DNA from: Aquanectria penicillioides
Lineage: Eukaryota; Ascomycota; Sordariomycetes; Hypocreales; Nectriaceae
DNA: 64,000 nucleotides
Direction of reading: 5' to 3'
NCBI GenBank assembly: GCA_003415625.1
Contig: PYIU01000001.1
Span: forward strand, 7,008,210 to 7,072,209
Part shown: in pieces, positions 23,596 to 33,870 of the stretch
How positions within the stretch are numbered: the stretch's first letter is position 1
Layout of the letters: each line of letters begins with the position of its first letter
Notes under the pieces: generated by a model
Told to the model about the DNA's origin: nothing
The model's input: the letters and a program-made list of their open reading frames with translations, nothing else
Databases searched by the model: none
Translations under genes and position numbers: made by a program

Positions 23596-24703
23596 GTCTA
23601 CTGTCGCGCACATCTGGCGTCTCAGGGAGAAGTTATTTTGTTGGATAGAAAAAGACGAACCATGGTCAGCCCTCGGCAGGGCCTGACCCAACATGTGTTA
23701 ATATGTGTATAGTATGTGCAATCATGTGGAGGATAACAGGGCTCTCGGCATGACGGAAAAAGAAAATTACCATATGTATTTTGGAGGAGAAATGAGTGGA
23801 GGGGAGAAGGGGAAAGGTGTTTATTGGGCTGCATATCACCAGGGGGAAAACTACACACCGCTCTGCTTGCCTCGAAGGGGGAATACGAGGCTTTGTACGA
23901 TTTATCTATGTATGGGAGAGATGAGAGACACGGAGAAGAGGTGGGCGTGAAACCATGCCATGCGTGGTGTCAAAACTATAGACACTCCAGCCGAGAAACC
24001 CAGCTTTTCCGGCTTCAAAACAAATTCAAAATCTAAGTCACTGTTGACTGATGCTCTTCCCCTGGATAGCCGGTCATTAACTGGAAAAGCCTTTATGGGA
24101 TTCCTTCAATATGACCTGGCGCAAAAGGGACATGCTGCGATTCAGGCTCGCGAAGCAAACCTTGGCTTACATCGCATATCGTTGGAGCTTGTTAAGTTGG
24201 TTTTCAACAACTCATTTGACATTTACCCAACTGTATGCATACAATGAATTTGAGTCACAGAAAATAAACTAAATCGCGCGCCCAAGCAGGTTCCTGATAG
24301 TTTGAATCAGGCAAGCTGTTGGTGTACACTTCGTCATCTTCACTCTGATTTTTTCCCGACCATGCTGATTGACCCTTTTTATTCTGAACCAGAACGTAGG
24401 TTGGGTAGGTATCCGTCTAACTGTGGGCTATTTGTTATCGATGGAAGGTCAAGGGCTCTTTAGTTGGTACAGAAACTCGTTTCTTGAGGAGTTGATGCAG
24501 CATGGCTGTGCTAATAAATGATTAGATTTCCTTCTAAAGTATCACCGCAAAGGACAGAGGGTGTTACATGGAGAAGCTGCAAGTAAAATTCAGTCAATTT
24601 AATTTACTGAAAGTTCTGGTATCAATTTGATTCATACAATAGATCATTTGCCGATTGCCTTCATATGTTTGCTACCGTGACTAGCTTCCTTCGGTTTCTC
24701 GTT
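23596..24703. other. Convergent intergenic region between TIM44 and the NADAR gene
   Basis: Contains the 3' regions of both facing genes. A few frames of 60-95 codons lack recognisable motifs. Nothing else seen. Confidence 0.55.
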
Positions 24704-25472
24704 CTAATTATCCTCCCCAGCCTCTTCATTCTTCTTCGTGTTATCGTTTTCCACCTTTTTCTTCTTTTTGGCTGGTTCGTTGCTAGTCAAAGACTCACCT
24801 GAATTCATGGATTGCTGTTCCTGCTCTCTCAAAACCTTCCTCACCTCCATCAGCTCCAGACCCAGCAAGTTTAGACCCCAGCTCTCCCTTGCGTGTTCAG
24901 CATTGGCAGCTGTGAACCCAATTCCCCAAATGGAATCATATGGACTCGCCTCAATCAGCTCCTTATCACCCGTGGCTAGCAGCATTTGCCTCAGCGATCC
25001 TTCAATAGGCATCAGCTTGCGCTTAGTATTCTTGCCTTGAGGGGCAGTGCTCTTGTGGAAGCCTTGTTCGGATATGGCAGTGGTAAACTTGAGAATGTTG
25101 CCCTGGCGGACAATGTTTCGTCTGTTTGCATCCCAGATTTCATTGTCAAAGCCTTTGACCTTGCGACCTAGAGCCTTGACTTGGCGAGGGTGGCCGGCTT
25201 GGAGGATTTTGAGAGCGATTGCTGGGTCGTCAAAGAGAAGAGCTTTGTGATGCATCATGTAGCTGGGCAAGGGTTTGATGATGAGCCCGAGCCTTTACGA
25301 AAAGCATTCATTTCACTATTTCCATAAACACTTACTGCTCGGCGGTTTTGTACGTCTTGCTAGGATCCTTGTCATCCTTGAATGGGCAATAGTACCACTG
25401 CGAAAGCCACCCTGTCTCGCTATCCGTCTCGCGCCAGAAGTAGAGCGGTTCAGAGGACGATGATTTGGCCAT
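24704..25472 (-). CDS. NADAR-domain protein (YbiA/DUF1768 family), 231 aa
   Basis: Exons 25472-25336 and 25262-24704, joined across a 73-nt GTAAGT..CCAG intron that splits a His codon. The spliced junction reads 'YKTAEHYMMHHKALLF', a family hallmark that neither exon shows alone. The N-terminal 'PLYFWRETDSETGWLSQWY' and the later 'GFDNEIWDANRRNIV' and 'YDSIWGIGF' are also typical. NADAR proteins include enzymes acting on ADP-ribosylated or riboflavin-pathway substrates (YbiA cleaves N-glycosidic bonds); which applies here is not known. A Lys/Asn/Glu-rich tail of about 35 residues is an addition to the usual domain. No targeting signal is apparent. Confidence 0.9.
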
Positions 25473-26529
25473 TTTCTCAGATTGATGTTGGATGATTGGG
25501 AATCACAATTTGTCTTGACGAAGGATGTACAAGGCATGGTTTTATATGCCTGCCTGGTGAGCGTCTCATCAGCCTTGTGGGGATGTGGCCAGTGTGGCTT
25601 GAGGCTGAGTTCCTCGCCGTTGACTCACTGCGCCTGAAGCTAGGCCGGGAATGTTGGCTTCGCCCGGGGCGCCTCGCTGGAGTTGACATTCACGCTCGTT
25701 CTAGGCGAACTTGACAAGGCGAATGTGAAGGGAAACTCATTTGACCGTGAGTGAGAATACCTGGGATGACTCCTGGGTGGAGAAGTGGGTGGTGGTCAGT
25801 AGTAGTCGTGCCATGAATGGCCAGCCAATATGAATCACCATTGTGCGAGGCAGATTTTGAATTGCAAGAAGCAGATAATAAACAGTTTTTTTTTTTTTTG
25901 GTTGCAGGACCCATCTATTTATGGGCAGAGGGTAGGAGTGAAAAGTCTGCCAAAATACCCTCCGACCCTCCCTTTATATAAAACAAAAAGAATTGAGAAA
26001 AACATCCACAAGGGGATTTGGTCTAGGGGATGACATGAGTTGACCTGAAATCCTGCCTAATCTAGCATCGGCATGGGGATGGTGATGCTTCGGCGGCAAG
26101 ACTGTAAGGTGCGGACAAGGTCCCCCCAGCATAAATAGAGCCGCTCTGGGAGAGACTGGGAAGAGAGCTCTCCGCTAGTGCCGAGACATAGGAATTCCAA
26201 GAGAAATGTCGAGGCGAGAGCCGTGTACGTTTGACCAGTGTCTGAGATATCATCATCTCAACAAAACTGTCATAATTTCGGGAGGTCTCTCGGCTGCGTT
26301 TTCCATTGACTAGTCGTGATTCCGGCCCGCTCCACACTGAGAAATGTCACGTGGCGGACCCATGCTCCTCCATCCATCATATCCTCCACCACCATTTATC
26401 ACTCTGATGTGAAAATGAAAATGACGAAGAAAATAAAATAAAACGGCTTTGTGTATCTATAACGGCCGACCACGTTCATCTACAAACAGCCCGTTGCCCA
26501 ATTTCAAGCGAAGTCAAAAAGAAAATATT
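25473..26529. other. Intergenic region upstream of the NADAR gene
   Basis: Holds the NADAR promoter. A run of T lies near 25888-25900. No gene supported. Confidence 0.5.
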
Positions 26530-26625
26530 TGGAGATTGAGGGAATTGAACCCCCGACCTTTCGTAGGCTTGATTTATCAGTTGAATCAATGCAAAACGAA
26601 TATCATACCCCTAGACCAAATCCCC
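26530..26625 (-). tRNA. tRNA-Ala (anticodon UGC) with a 24-nt intron
   Basis: The minus-strand transcript folds into a cloverleaf. The acceptor GGGGATT pairs with AATCTCC, with a G3-U70 wobble that is the classic alanine identity element, and the discriminator is A73. The D arm begins with TGGTCTAGGGG. The anticodon stem TTCGT pairs with ACGAA; the loop reads T-T-T-G-C-A before a 24-nt intron at the canonical 37/38 site. The T arm is GGGGG/CCCTC with loop TTCAATT. The anticodon is TGC. No CCA is encoded, as expected in eukaryotes. The downstream terminator was not assessed in detail. Confidence 0.88.
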
Positions 26626-27688
26626 TTGTTGTTACTTTGTTTCGATCCTTTTTGCTTTATATATGAGCCTTAGAGATAAGCCGCAAAGAACCCGCTCCAA
26701 CACCGCTCAGCCATTGCCTGTGTACACAATGGTCCAGATATGGCCTTATTGTATAAATACTTTAGATTATAACAGCTTAAAACGATAAACAAAACTTCCT
26801 ATCATATCTACGAAAACCCGCACTCCTAACTGATTCCACGTAGACTAACTAAGGTTGATTGATACCAAGTGTAGATGTTAGACTTCACATGTCCTAGCCG
26901 CCGTTGCCAGAAAAGAAGGAGGAGGAGGAAGGGAGAGTTAATTTGCACCTTGTAACTAAAATTTGGTCATGAATTTCCCTTCTCGTCCAACAGGCACTTT
27001 CAGTTAAACTGATTTCAACTTGCTGTTGCTGTTGTTGGGAAGTTCGTTCCCTTCATATTACATGGCCCCGCTATAAAGCCCTGAGCTGTAATTCATCACC
27101 CATGAGCCTAGCCATTTGCGTTTGGGTTCAATTTGAAGATTGCCTTGAGTTCTCGTCAATCTACTTTCAATACTTCTAACTGTTATGCCCATTGTATTAT
27201 GGACTTCAGCTTGCCCAGGTGCGTTTCATTGCCCCTCCTGATGTCTAGTCACCACACTTTCCTCCTCGTTGGCATCCAGCAATTCTGGATTGCTTAGATG
27301 GAAGTATACGGTAAGAAAAATGAATCATGTAGGAGAAAATATTGACATAAGAAAATAATCATCTATTCGCTCTTGTGTCGTGTTTTCGACTTGTCAACTA
27401 ACTCCAACTGCAATCTTGGCGGATGAGATATTGGATGGCGAGACTAATACACATGGGCGGCACACATTAGGTATGTAACATATGCAGACAGAGCGTTGTA
27501 CTAAAAAAACTACAATTCATTAACCCATCGAGTTTGTTACTTGCCCATCACTGAGGTCGTTTGTGATGCATGCAGCGGCCGCCCAGGAGTGTTGGCCACC
27601 TGGCAGCTCACTTGATAGCTCACCTGACAGCCCTCGTCAAGTGTAGGGTCGCGTGACTAGGGAAATTATAAACAGCGACAGCGCGTAA
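26626..27688. other. Intergenic region between two tRNA-type units
   Basis: AT-rich, no coding signal, a short AGG-rich run near 26913-26930. Nothing further can be supported. Confidence 0.5.
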
Positions 27689-27807
27689 GGTTGGGTGGTC
27701 TGATGGTTGGGACGGGATCTCAGTGTTTGGTCATCTATCCCCCGAGCCAGGCTTGGGGATAGATGACCTGCATGATCCCGCTCTAGGTTCGAATCCTAGG
27801 CTGACCA
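27689..27807 (+). tRNA. tRNA-like gene with a long hairpin insert; isotype uncertain, possibly a pseudogene
   Basis: A good A box (TGGTCTGATGG) and a consensus B box (GGTTCGAATCC) are present, and the T arm CTAGG-TTCGAAT-CCTAG is perfect. Acceptor GGTTGGG against GCTGACC has two wobbles and one G-G mismatch. The anticodon stem can be drawn as GGGAT/ATCCC, giving loop C-T-C-A-G-T..G and anticodon CAG (Leu), but no long Leu-type variable arm exists, so the isotype is doubtful. The region between the anticodon halves is about 50 nt and is dominated by a 14-bp perfect hairpin (27729-27742 with 27755-27768). T6 follows at 27809-27814. It may be a working tRNA with an unusual intron, a tRNA pseudogene, or another Pol III RNA. 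Confidence 0.5.
27729..27768 (+). repeat. Perfect 14-bp inverted repeat (hairpin) inside the tRNA-like unit
   Basis: Arm GGTCATCTATCCCC is exactly complementary to GGGGATAGATGACC, with a 12-nt spacer that can add about three further pairs. This is much longer than a normal bulge-helix-bulge intron helix. Confidence 0.9.
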
Positions 27808-27808
27808 A

Positions 27809-27814
27809 TTTTTT
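27809..27814 (+). terminator. RNA polymerase III terminator (T6)
   Basis: Six T immediately after the predicted 3' end of the tRNA-like unit, the standard Pol III stop signal. Confidence 0.65.
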
Positions 27815-29743
27815 GGGGGATATACGACTTGTATTTCCATTTTCCCTTTTCCATTTTCGTTTTTAGGCTTTTGTGGCAAATGGGAGTGAAGCGGGAAGGG
27901 CTGTGCAGTTGCGACGAACGCATTCACCATTCGCCATTTTAACCTCATATTTCACTGAGGGGCACTGATAACAACTGCGAAAAAATGAAATTGAAGTACC
28001 CAATACGAATGAGATGATGGATGGCCTTGTAATGAAGTCTCAGCCAATCAATTTCTTCCAACCCAGAGTCGACCAAGGTGGCTTTGGAACATGTGTTTGT
28101 TTGGGCCTGGGACGTTCTGCCTCCAAAGGCCCCCTGATATGTACAATGTTATGGCTTTGACTTCTGGATCGGTTAGGGTGCGAATGTTTTCATCACTCGT
28201 GTTCATGAACCATCCGGGGTAGCCTGTCTATTTTGTTCCCCTCTAGTAGCCCAAATAGTGCCCCAGCTCTACTTCGCTGAGATAAAAAAGTTGGCCAAAG
28301 GTAAACGTGTTGCTGATTGCGCACAGCCACGGGCTTCGCTCCTCCTTCTTGATGTGCCCGGATTTAGTTTTTATCGCCGGGTCGCTTGAACTGAGAAGTC
28401 TTTGCCGGCTGACCTATGTAAGTAACGTTGAACAAGGAGCCCTTGGATATTTGTGCGAGTCAAGATGCGCATACGCTTGGCTCTTCTGTGCGACATCGTC
28501 TCGGGTTAGTAAACTCGGATCAATGAATTTTTCTTCGGGATTTCTCTTGGCCTAGACAGACTCGTGGTAGCATGTGAGGAAGTGACCTGGAGCATTTTGT
28601 CATGCCGTGTGGCCATTCTGCAAGGTTGAATCAAAGCATTCCACAGATTGTCCATTTGAGTGAGCGCATGCAATTTTTTACTCGGAAATGAAATATTTCT
28701 CCTTTGAACAAACACCAGAAAACTTGGCACCTCCCTGTCCACAAAGATGGGGTAGAATGAATGACTTTGTTTCTACTCAACGTTTAGTATTCCTGTAGCG
28801 ATACCATTTGAGATATGCAGAGTCATGGAAGAGAGCCATAATGATGAACAGATACGGTGGGCGATATGTTGATGAAGCTAGCTGGCTACATGGGGTCAAA
28901 GAGCAAACAGCGATAGGTTCAGCATTCTACTCCTCATTTATATTCCGAACTCTTGAACTGTATATGTGGTAGATGGTATGGACATGAGTTATTCATGACC
29001 TTGAATACTCCATGGTATTTGCAGTTAACATTTGATCATGCAGTTTGAGATCCCCACTAGTCTTGAAAATCCTCCGTGACCCACCGTCTTCATTATCCTA
29101 GCTGTCGTTCAGTCGCACTCGCAAATAAGGTACCCAACTTCTTGCAAAAGCACCACCAGAGCCGTATTAAATCTCAAGGGATAATGACAAGACAAAGGCA
29201 CACAAAACTGGAATCTTTTGTGACATGCTTTGACCTCCACCGCACTACCACCTCTGCTTCATTCCAACTCATGGTCTCGCCTTGATGAGGATTTTAGCCA
29301 GTAAAGAAATGACCCAGAAAAAGATCATGAAATTGCCCAGCGTTCACGAACTCTATTGCGTCTCTGCGTTGGCTACCTAGACCAGCTAGATATTACCAGG
29401 CGACACCACGTGGAGGTGCAGAGGCCGAGTTCGACGCCCGACCCCGGAGGGCCCCTTCTGCACGTCCGTTCTTTGGAAAGAACAGGACAGCTGAAGGCGT
29501 CCGTTCTCCTAAGAGCACAGGACTTTCACCGCGCACAGAGGCTGCAGTGACTTCTTCTTTCTTTAGAGCGCATGAATGTTCTCCCAGCTCCAAGGAATAG
29601 GGGATATCGCTTATCAAAGATGAGCGACCTTCCCGACCCTTTGGGGACAGCGACCAGTTGTGACCTTGATGATCACTTTGGATTGAGCCCATAGACTGCA
29701 CACTATTAAAGGTGCATTTTCTATTGACCATTATTAGCTATGC
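27815..29743. other. Intergenic region without supported genes
   Basis: About 1.9 kb. Small frames exist on both strands (for example 28307-28555 and 29393-29731), but they show no domain, signal peptide or credible splice partners. Confidence 0.5.
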
Positions 29744-30475
29744 TCACTCCCAAAAAGGGGTCTGAGCTGGGAGGGTGGGGGCGTGACGGCCATCACTCTT
29801 GAACCGGTCTTCCGACCGAGTTTCGATCAGCCGCATTGCGCAATCTCGTCGTTCGTCCGATGATGACTGCTGGGTGATCTTGGCCATCGTAGGGGTCATT
29901 TCCGTGTTCTGGAAGGTAACGAAGACCTCGGGGGTACCTTTTGGATTATTGAACACGACCCACCCGCTCAATTCTGTTGTGAACTTGCTGGCTTCTTTCT
30001 TATCGCCGCTCTCTCGCATCTCCTTAATCTTGTCGAGCCGTAGCAGAATTCTGCTTTGGGTCGAGGAGCGCTGAGGATTAGTGCGGTTAGCTTCCGCTTG
30101 ACGCACCTGGTTCGTATTTAGGAGAGCCTCCCATTTCTTGTCCATACCGTCCTTTCTAACCGCAGCCGAGGCATTCGCAGCTGCCACTTTTTTAGTGTCA
30201 GTTGCGATACGCTTAGGCGCTGGTGGAGGGTGAAGAGGTTCGGCAGATCGTTTATTAGCCCTTGTCTGCCCACTAAGTGTACTAAAGTGCTTCTCAATAG
30301 CTGATAGTGGAGCATGTTCTTTGTCAAGGGCCTGCTGCACACGGTCAACGAGCTCTGGGTATCTAATAACCAGGGTGGGGAAGTATTGATAAACTTCCTG
30401 TACGGTCAGCTGCCGGTCCTCCTCCTGCTCACGGCGTCTGAGTGGAAGAAACACAGTTCGTGGTTTTGGCGTCAT
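29744..30475 (-). CDS. Orphan hypothetical protein, basic, 243 aa
   Basis: An open frame starting MTPKPRTVFLPLRRR; an in-frame ATG 168 nt upstream at 30643 is possible but adds an unusual Cys/His-rich stretch. The middle (about 80-150) is Lys/Arg/Ala/Pro-rich with 'PPAPKRIATDTKKV', a nuclear-localisation-like patch. Residues around 190-215 ('SGWVVFNNPKGTPEVFVTFQN') look like short beta strands. I recognise no family. It lies just 3' of the frameshifted locus at 30549-31706 on the same strand and may belong to the same unit. The sense of coding is supported only by length and by a non-repetitive composition. Confidence 0.45.
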   Translation of the reverse strand: MTPKPRTVFLPLRRREQEEDRQLTVQEVYQYFPTLVIRYPELVDRVQQALDKEHAPLSAIEKHFSTLSGQTRANKRSAEPLHPPPAPKRIATDTKKVAAANASAAVRKDGMDKKWEALLNTNQVRQAEANRTNPQRSSTQSRILLRLDKIKEMRESGDKKEASKFTTELSGWVVFNNPKGTPEVFVTFQNTEMTPTMAKITQQSSSDERRDCAMRLIETRSEDRFKSDGRHAPTLPAQTPFWE

Positions 30476-30548
30476 GGAAATTGCGTCTGGGTTTAGTGAG
30501 GAGCTTCTAAAGCGATGTTTAGCTGCGCATGCTGAAAACCCCGGAGCC

Positions 30549-31706
30549 TCAATCGGAACGCCTGCAAAGTGGCAGACTATTCCACATAAGGTCCCAGAGA
30601 GCACCGCGTCGCTCGTTACTATATGTATATGCGTATTGGCCATGGAATACGCGAATGATCAGTTTTTGAACCCTCTTCTGTTCGTTGAGGGCGAGGTATA
30701 TCCGAGGCAAGGTTCCAAACATGAAAGTGTTGACCCGGAGTTTAACGTCTTCAAGAATTAGCCCACGGCTGGTGACCGTCCACTTAACCCTTGCCACATT
30801 TCATCCCCAAAGACAACCAACAGGCGGTCGTTGCGAGTGAGCGACTTTAAATGCTCAAGGCAGGCCTCTCGAATAGCTGACCAATTTTGATATTTGGTCT
30901 CCCATTGTGGCCCGTAGGCATGGTCGTATTGGACGCGCATCGGGAATACATTTTGCGTCCTTACATCTCTTGGCAATCCCATCGTAGCCTATTATAAGAT
31001 ATTGTTAGAATAAAAGTTCGTAACTTGAAGGGATGAAGAGATATAATTTTAGCAATTTACAAACCAGTTGGATCCATAGACTAGGGCTGTCTAGGTCCAT
31101 TACATGGCTGTAGACAGAATTTGGAGACGTAAATGTTGGATAATGCCAGATCATTGTGAGTCTGGCTCTTGCTGGACCTGAGGGAGCTGCCATATACTTT
31201 AGCTTTATTTCACCTCCCGATAAGTTTTCAATGGTCGAGCAAAACTTTCCCCATTCTTCTTTAACAATTGGGCAATGGGTATCCCAGTCCGATCGGAATT
31301 GGTTGCCGGTAAAGGCGTCGATCGGCACAAACGATTGTTCGACGATAGGTTCCTCGTCGATAAAGTACACAAGCTTACTCTTAAGCTCAATTTGTTCAAT
31401 GAGCGATAATGCCAGCTCTTTGTAAGTTGAGGCTGTAGTCTCTACTTCAAGGAGGGCCGCTCTAGACTCGACAGCTTCCGTACCAGTAGCCCTAAAGGCT
31501 ACCGTTTGGGCTGCTGTCCCATTAGCAATAACCTTAAAAGCCTCTTGAACATCACCAAGGAGTGTAAAGCCCGTCGTAGGGTCAACAATGACCCCGGACT
31601 CTCTGTCGTGAGACATGGAGTCCTCGGGAAGCTCGTTGGCGAGACTCGCGGGGCGGCCTCGAAGCGCCTGGGGGCTGACGTCAGGGGAGAACTTGTTGCT
31701 GGCCAT
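30549..31706 (-). pseudogene. Orphan locus: two good exons followed by an apparent frameshift
   Basis: Exon 1 (31706-31065, 214 codons, MASNKFSPDVSP..) joins across a GT..AG intron with branch TTCTAACA to an exon starting at 30988 (..WIQL-ATMGLPRDVRTQ..). That frame continues well through 'RNDRLLVVFGDEM' and then ends after 11 residues of poor character. The frame one base earlier opens at the same point and gives about 80 coherent residues (VARVKWTVTSRGLILED..) to a stop at about 30549. A one-base deletion, a missed intron or a sequencing error would explain this. I recognise no family. If the break is not real, this is an intact orphan of roughly 370 residues. The first frame taken alone would end at 30758. 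Confidence 0.4.
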
Positions 31707-32915
31707 GGTTCTGAAAAGGAGTTTGAATTGGGTATATTTGCTATATTTCAACGAATTGGTCTGCAGAGTCTTTGTCGCTTGAAGGTGGAGAAAGCATCTA
31801 AGATTAAGAGACTCGGGGTTGTTGACCTTCTCCTGCTTCGCTGTGGTGACTTTCTCGGAAGGTGCGCTTCTTCCCTCAAACTTTCACACTCCCTTCTGGC
31901 AAGCTACCATTATGGAAAGAGCGCAATAAATGCGCTGGGAACGGAAGGAACGAGACGACGGGCTGGGCAGGATGATTGTATACTAGTCTTGATTATCCTA
32001 AAGACTCAGCTAATACCAATTTCAGCTCAACCACGGTTCCTGTACAATTGCGCTTAAAACAAATGAAACCTATAATGACAGTATAACTAGAACTGGACGA
32101 GAACAACACGGCCGCACCAGCGGACTGGGCAAGTAGCAAAGTGACGCTGACCAGACCTGCCTGCAAAACAAAGCGACACAACTGCAACTCATTCTCTAGG
32201 TAATTATCTGCAAGCGAGCGAGTTGTCGTTGCCTCAGCAGCTATCTGTGTTGACAGCAGTAAAGTGATTTTTTTTTCGTGCGCGTTTCATACATTGTTTA
32301 GTCACCCATAAGTTGGAAGGAGCTCCCACGAACACCCAGGAGCCTGGACACAAATTACCAAAATGGTGGTGCAGCCGAAATTCGAGACGCCAATACCATG
32401 GTCTTGACAATGATAATTTAGATCATAAAAAAATGGTAAATATTATGAGACGGATGCAAAGTTTCATGTGAAACTGGCATTTTGTCTCTTAACAATGTGC
32501 TCTGTTGCAACACCTCGAGTTGCTTTGTCATGTGGCTATGATGACTTAGCCTGCGGGTAGTGCCTTCCTGGACAGGTAAGGGAGTAGACGAAAGCCTTAA
32601 GAACTAACTTGGAGAGACGAGAGAGAAATTGTGGAGGGAAGGAACGAAGCTGGAGTGATTGCTCAGGTGACCTAGTGTATTTAAGTATCCTGAGACTCGA
32701 CCGTTCCTGTCTTTTTTTCTTCTTTCTGTAGACTCAATTTTTCAAAGTAGGTACAACCCACTTCTTATCAAACCCTTAATTAATACCGAAATCATTATTG
32801 AGGCTAGCCTAGATTAACATGTGTGCACAAGATGTTGTCTTTGAGACGCGTGGCACCAATATAAGAGTTCACGCCATTGTCTCTTGGTAGCAGCCTTTTC
32901 ACCCACAACACCACG
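31707..32915. other. Divergent intergenic region between the orphan locus and the zinc-knuckle gene
   Basis: No gene supported. A TATTTAAG element near 32678 followed by a T/C-rich tract (32710-32727) and an A/T-rich 5' region could form a promoter for the zinc-knuckle unit. Confidence 0.45.
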
Positions 32916-33870
32916 ATGTCTATGCTCACATTGGGCTTTCATCCTCTTTCTCAACACCTTCGTGGAAACCGAGAATCTCTCTACTATTTCCACCAACTCT
33001 CCTCAATCATTGCACTAACTGACCTGACTATCTCGCTCTGGACAACGTTCTACCATACCCTTCCCAATTACGCTGATCACGATCCTTTCCATATCCATCA
33101 TCTCCTACCAAACACTATCAATTACCTTGCAATTTCAGAAGTGGAAATGCTAACAATTTTTATCAACATAGCCACAATTAAATATACGAGTGTAAGTTGG
33201 GTTTACTGTATGTTGAGAAAGTTGCGTGCTGACAATCCTTCAGCACAAATAAATCTTTTAAAATGGTAAGTCTTCTACGCTACGCATCCCTCCATGGTAT
33301 CGTATGTATGCTCTAAAAATCATTGTAGGCCGAGACGAGCACCGTTCGTATCTTTCTTCAGCGGTTCCGTCGATGACGATGCTGATATATAGGTTCCAGA
33401 CCCTCCCAGACCGTACCGTGCCCGGGGGTCCGACCAAGGACCCAGAAAAAAGCCTGGGGTCAAGACCAGTGCGGCGGGGTCCGGGGCGTCCCGCCCCAAA
33501 TGCTCCGTGTGCCACAAATGGGGGCATCGACCAGAGGAGTGCTGGCACAAGCTAGCGGCTAAGTAGTGAGTTTATTCGGGATTTCTTCGGATGCAGCAAT
33601 AGTCAACAGCATATAAGCAATGGTCGTCAACCACATCACCATGGTGGCGGGAGCCACAGTGTTTACTGGTCCGGTAAGTAGGTCCCATGCTGGTACGATG
33701 TCACCATTAACATTTCACAAGGGGGTGACGACCAGTGGCCCCCGAATTGGGGTCAAGAAGGCCCGCCGGGGCAAGAAGAAGAAGAAGGCCCAGGGGGAGA
33801 AGACCAAGGAGGGCGGGGCTACAACGAGCCCGGGGGATACGACCATGAAGGAGTGATCCTTTTTTGTTAA
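32916..33870 (+). CDS. Zinc-knuckle (CCHC) protein, multi-exon gene or Gag-like relic, about 255 aa
   Basis: A tentative model: exons 32916-33265, 33329-33347, 33393-33565, 33597-33673 and 33722-33870, each junction GT..AG and in phase. The key evidence is residues encoded near 33505-33545: a C-x2-C-x4-H-x4-C zinc knuckle (CSVCHKWGHRPEEC), preceded by a basic Gly/Arg/Lys stretch and followed, across two introns, by a His/Gly-rich and then an acidic Gly/Gln/Glu/Pro-rich tail. The knuckle resembles those in copia-type Gag and in some RNA-binding proteins. Without the small 45-nt third intron (33348-33392) a TAG interrupts the frame, so a decayed retroelement is a real alternative. The 5' exon has no recognisable domain. 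Function not assigned. Confidence 0.4.

Noticed and set aside
27815..29743. Search for 5S rRNA or other small RNA genes
   Set aside because: No 5S start or internal control region recognised; only the tRNA-like unit upstream fits Pol III signals.
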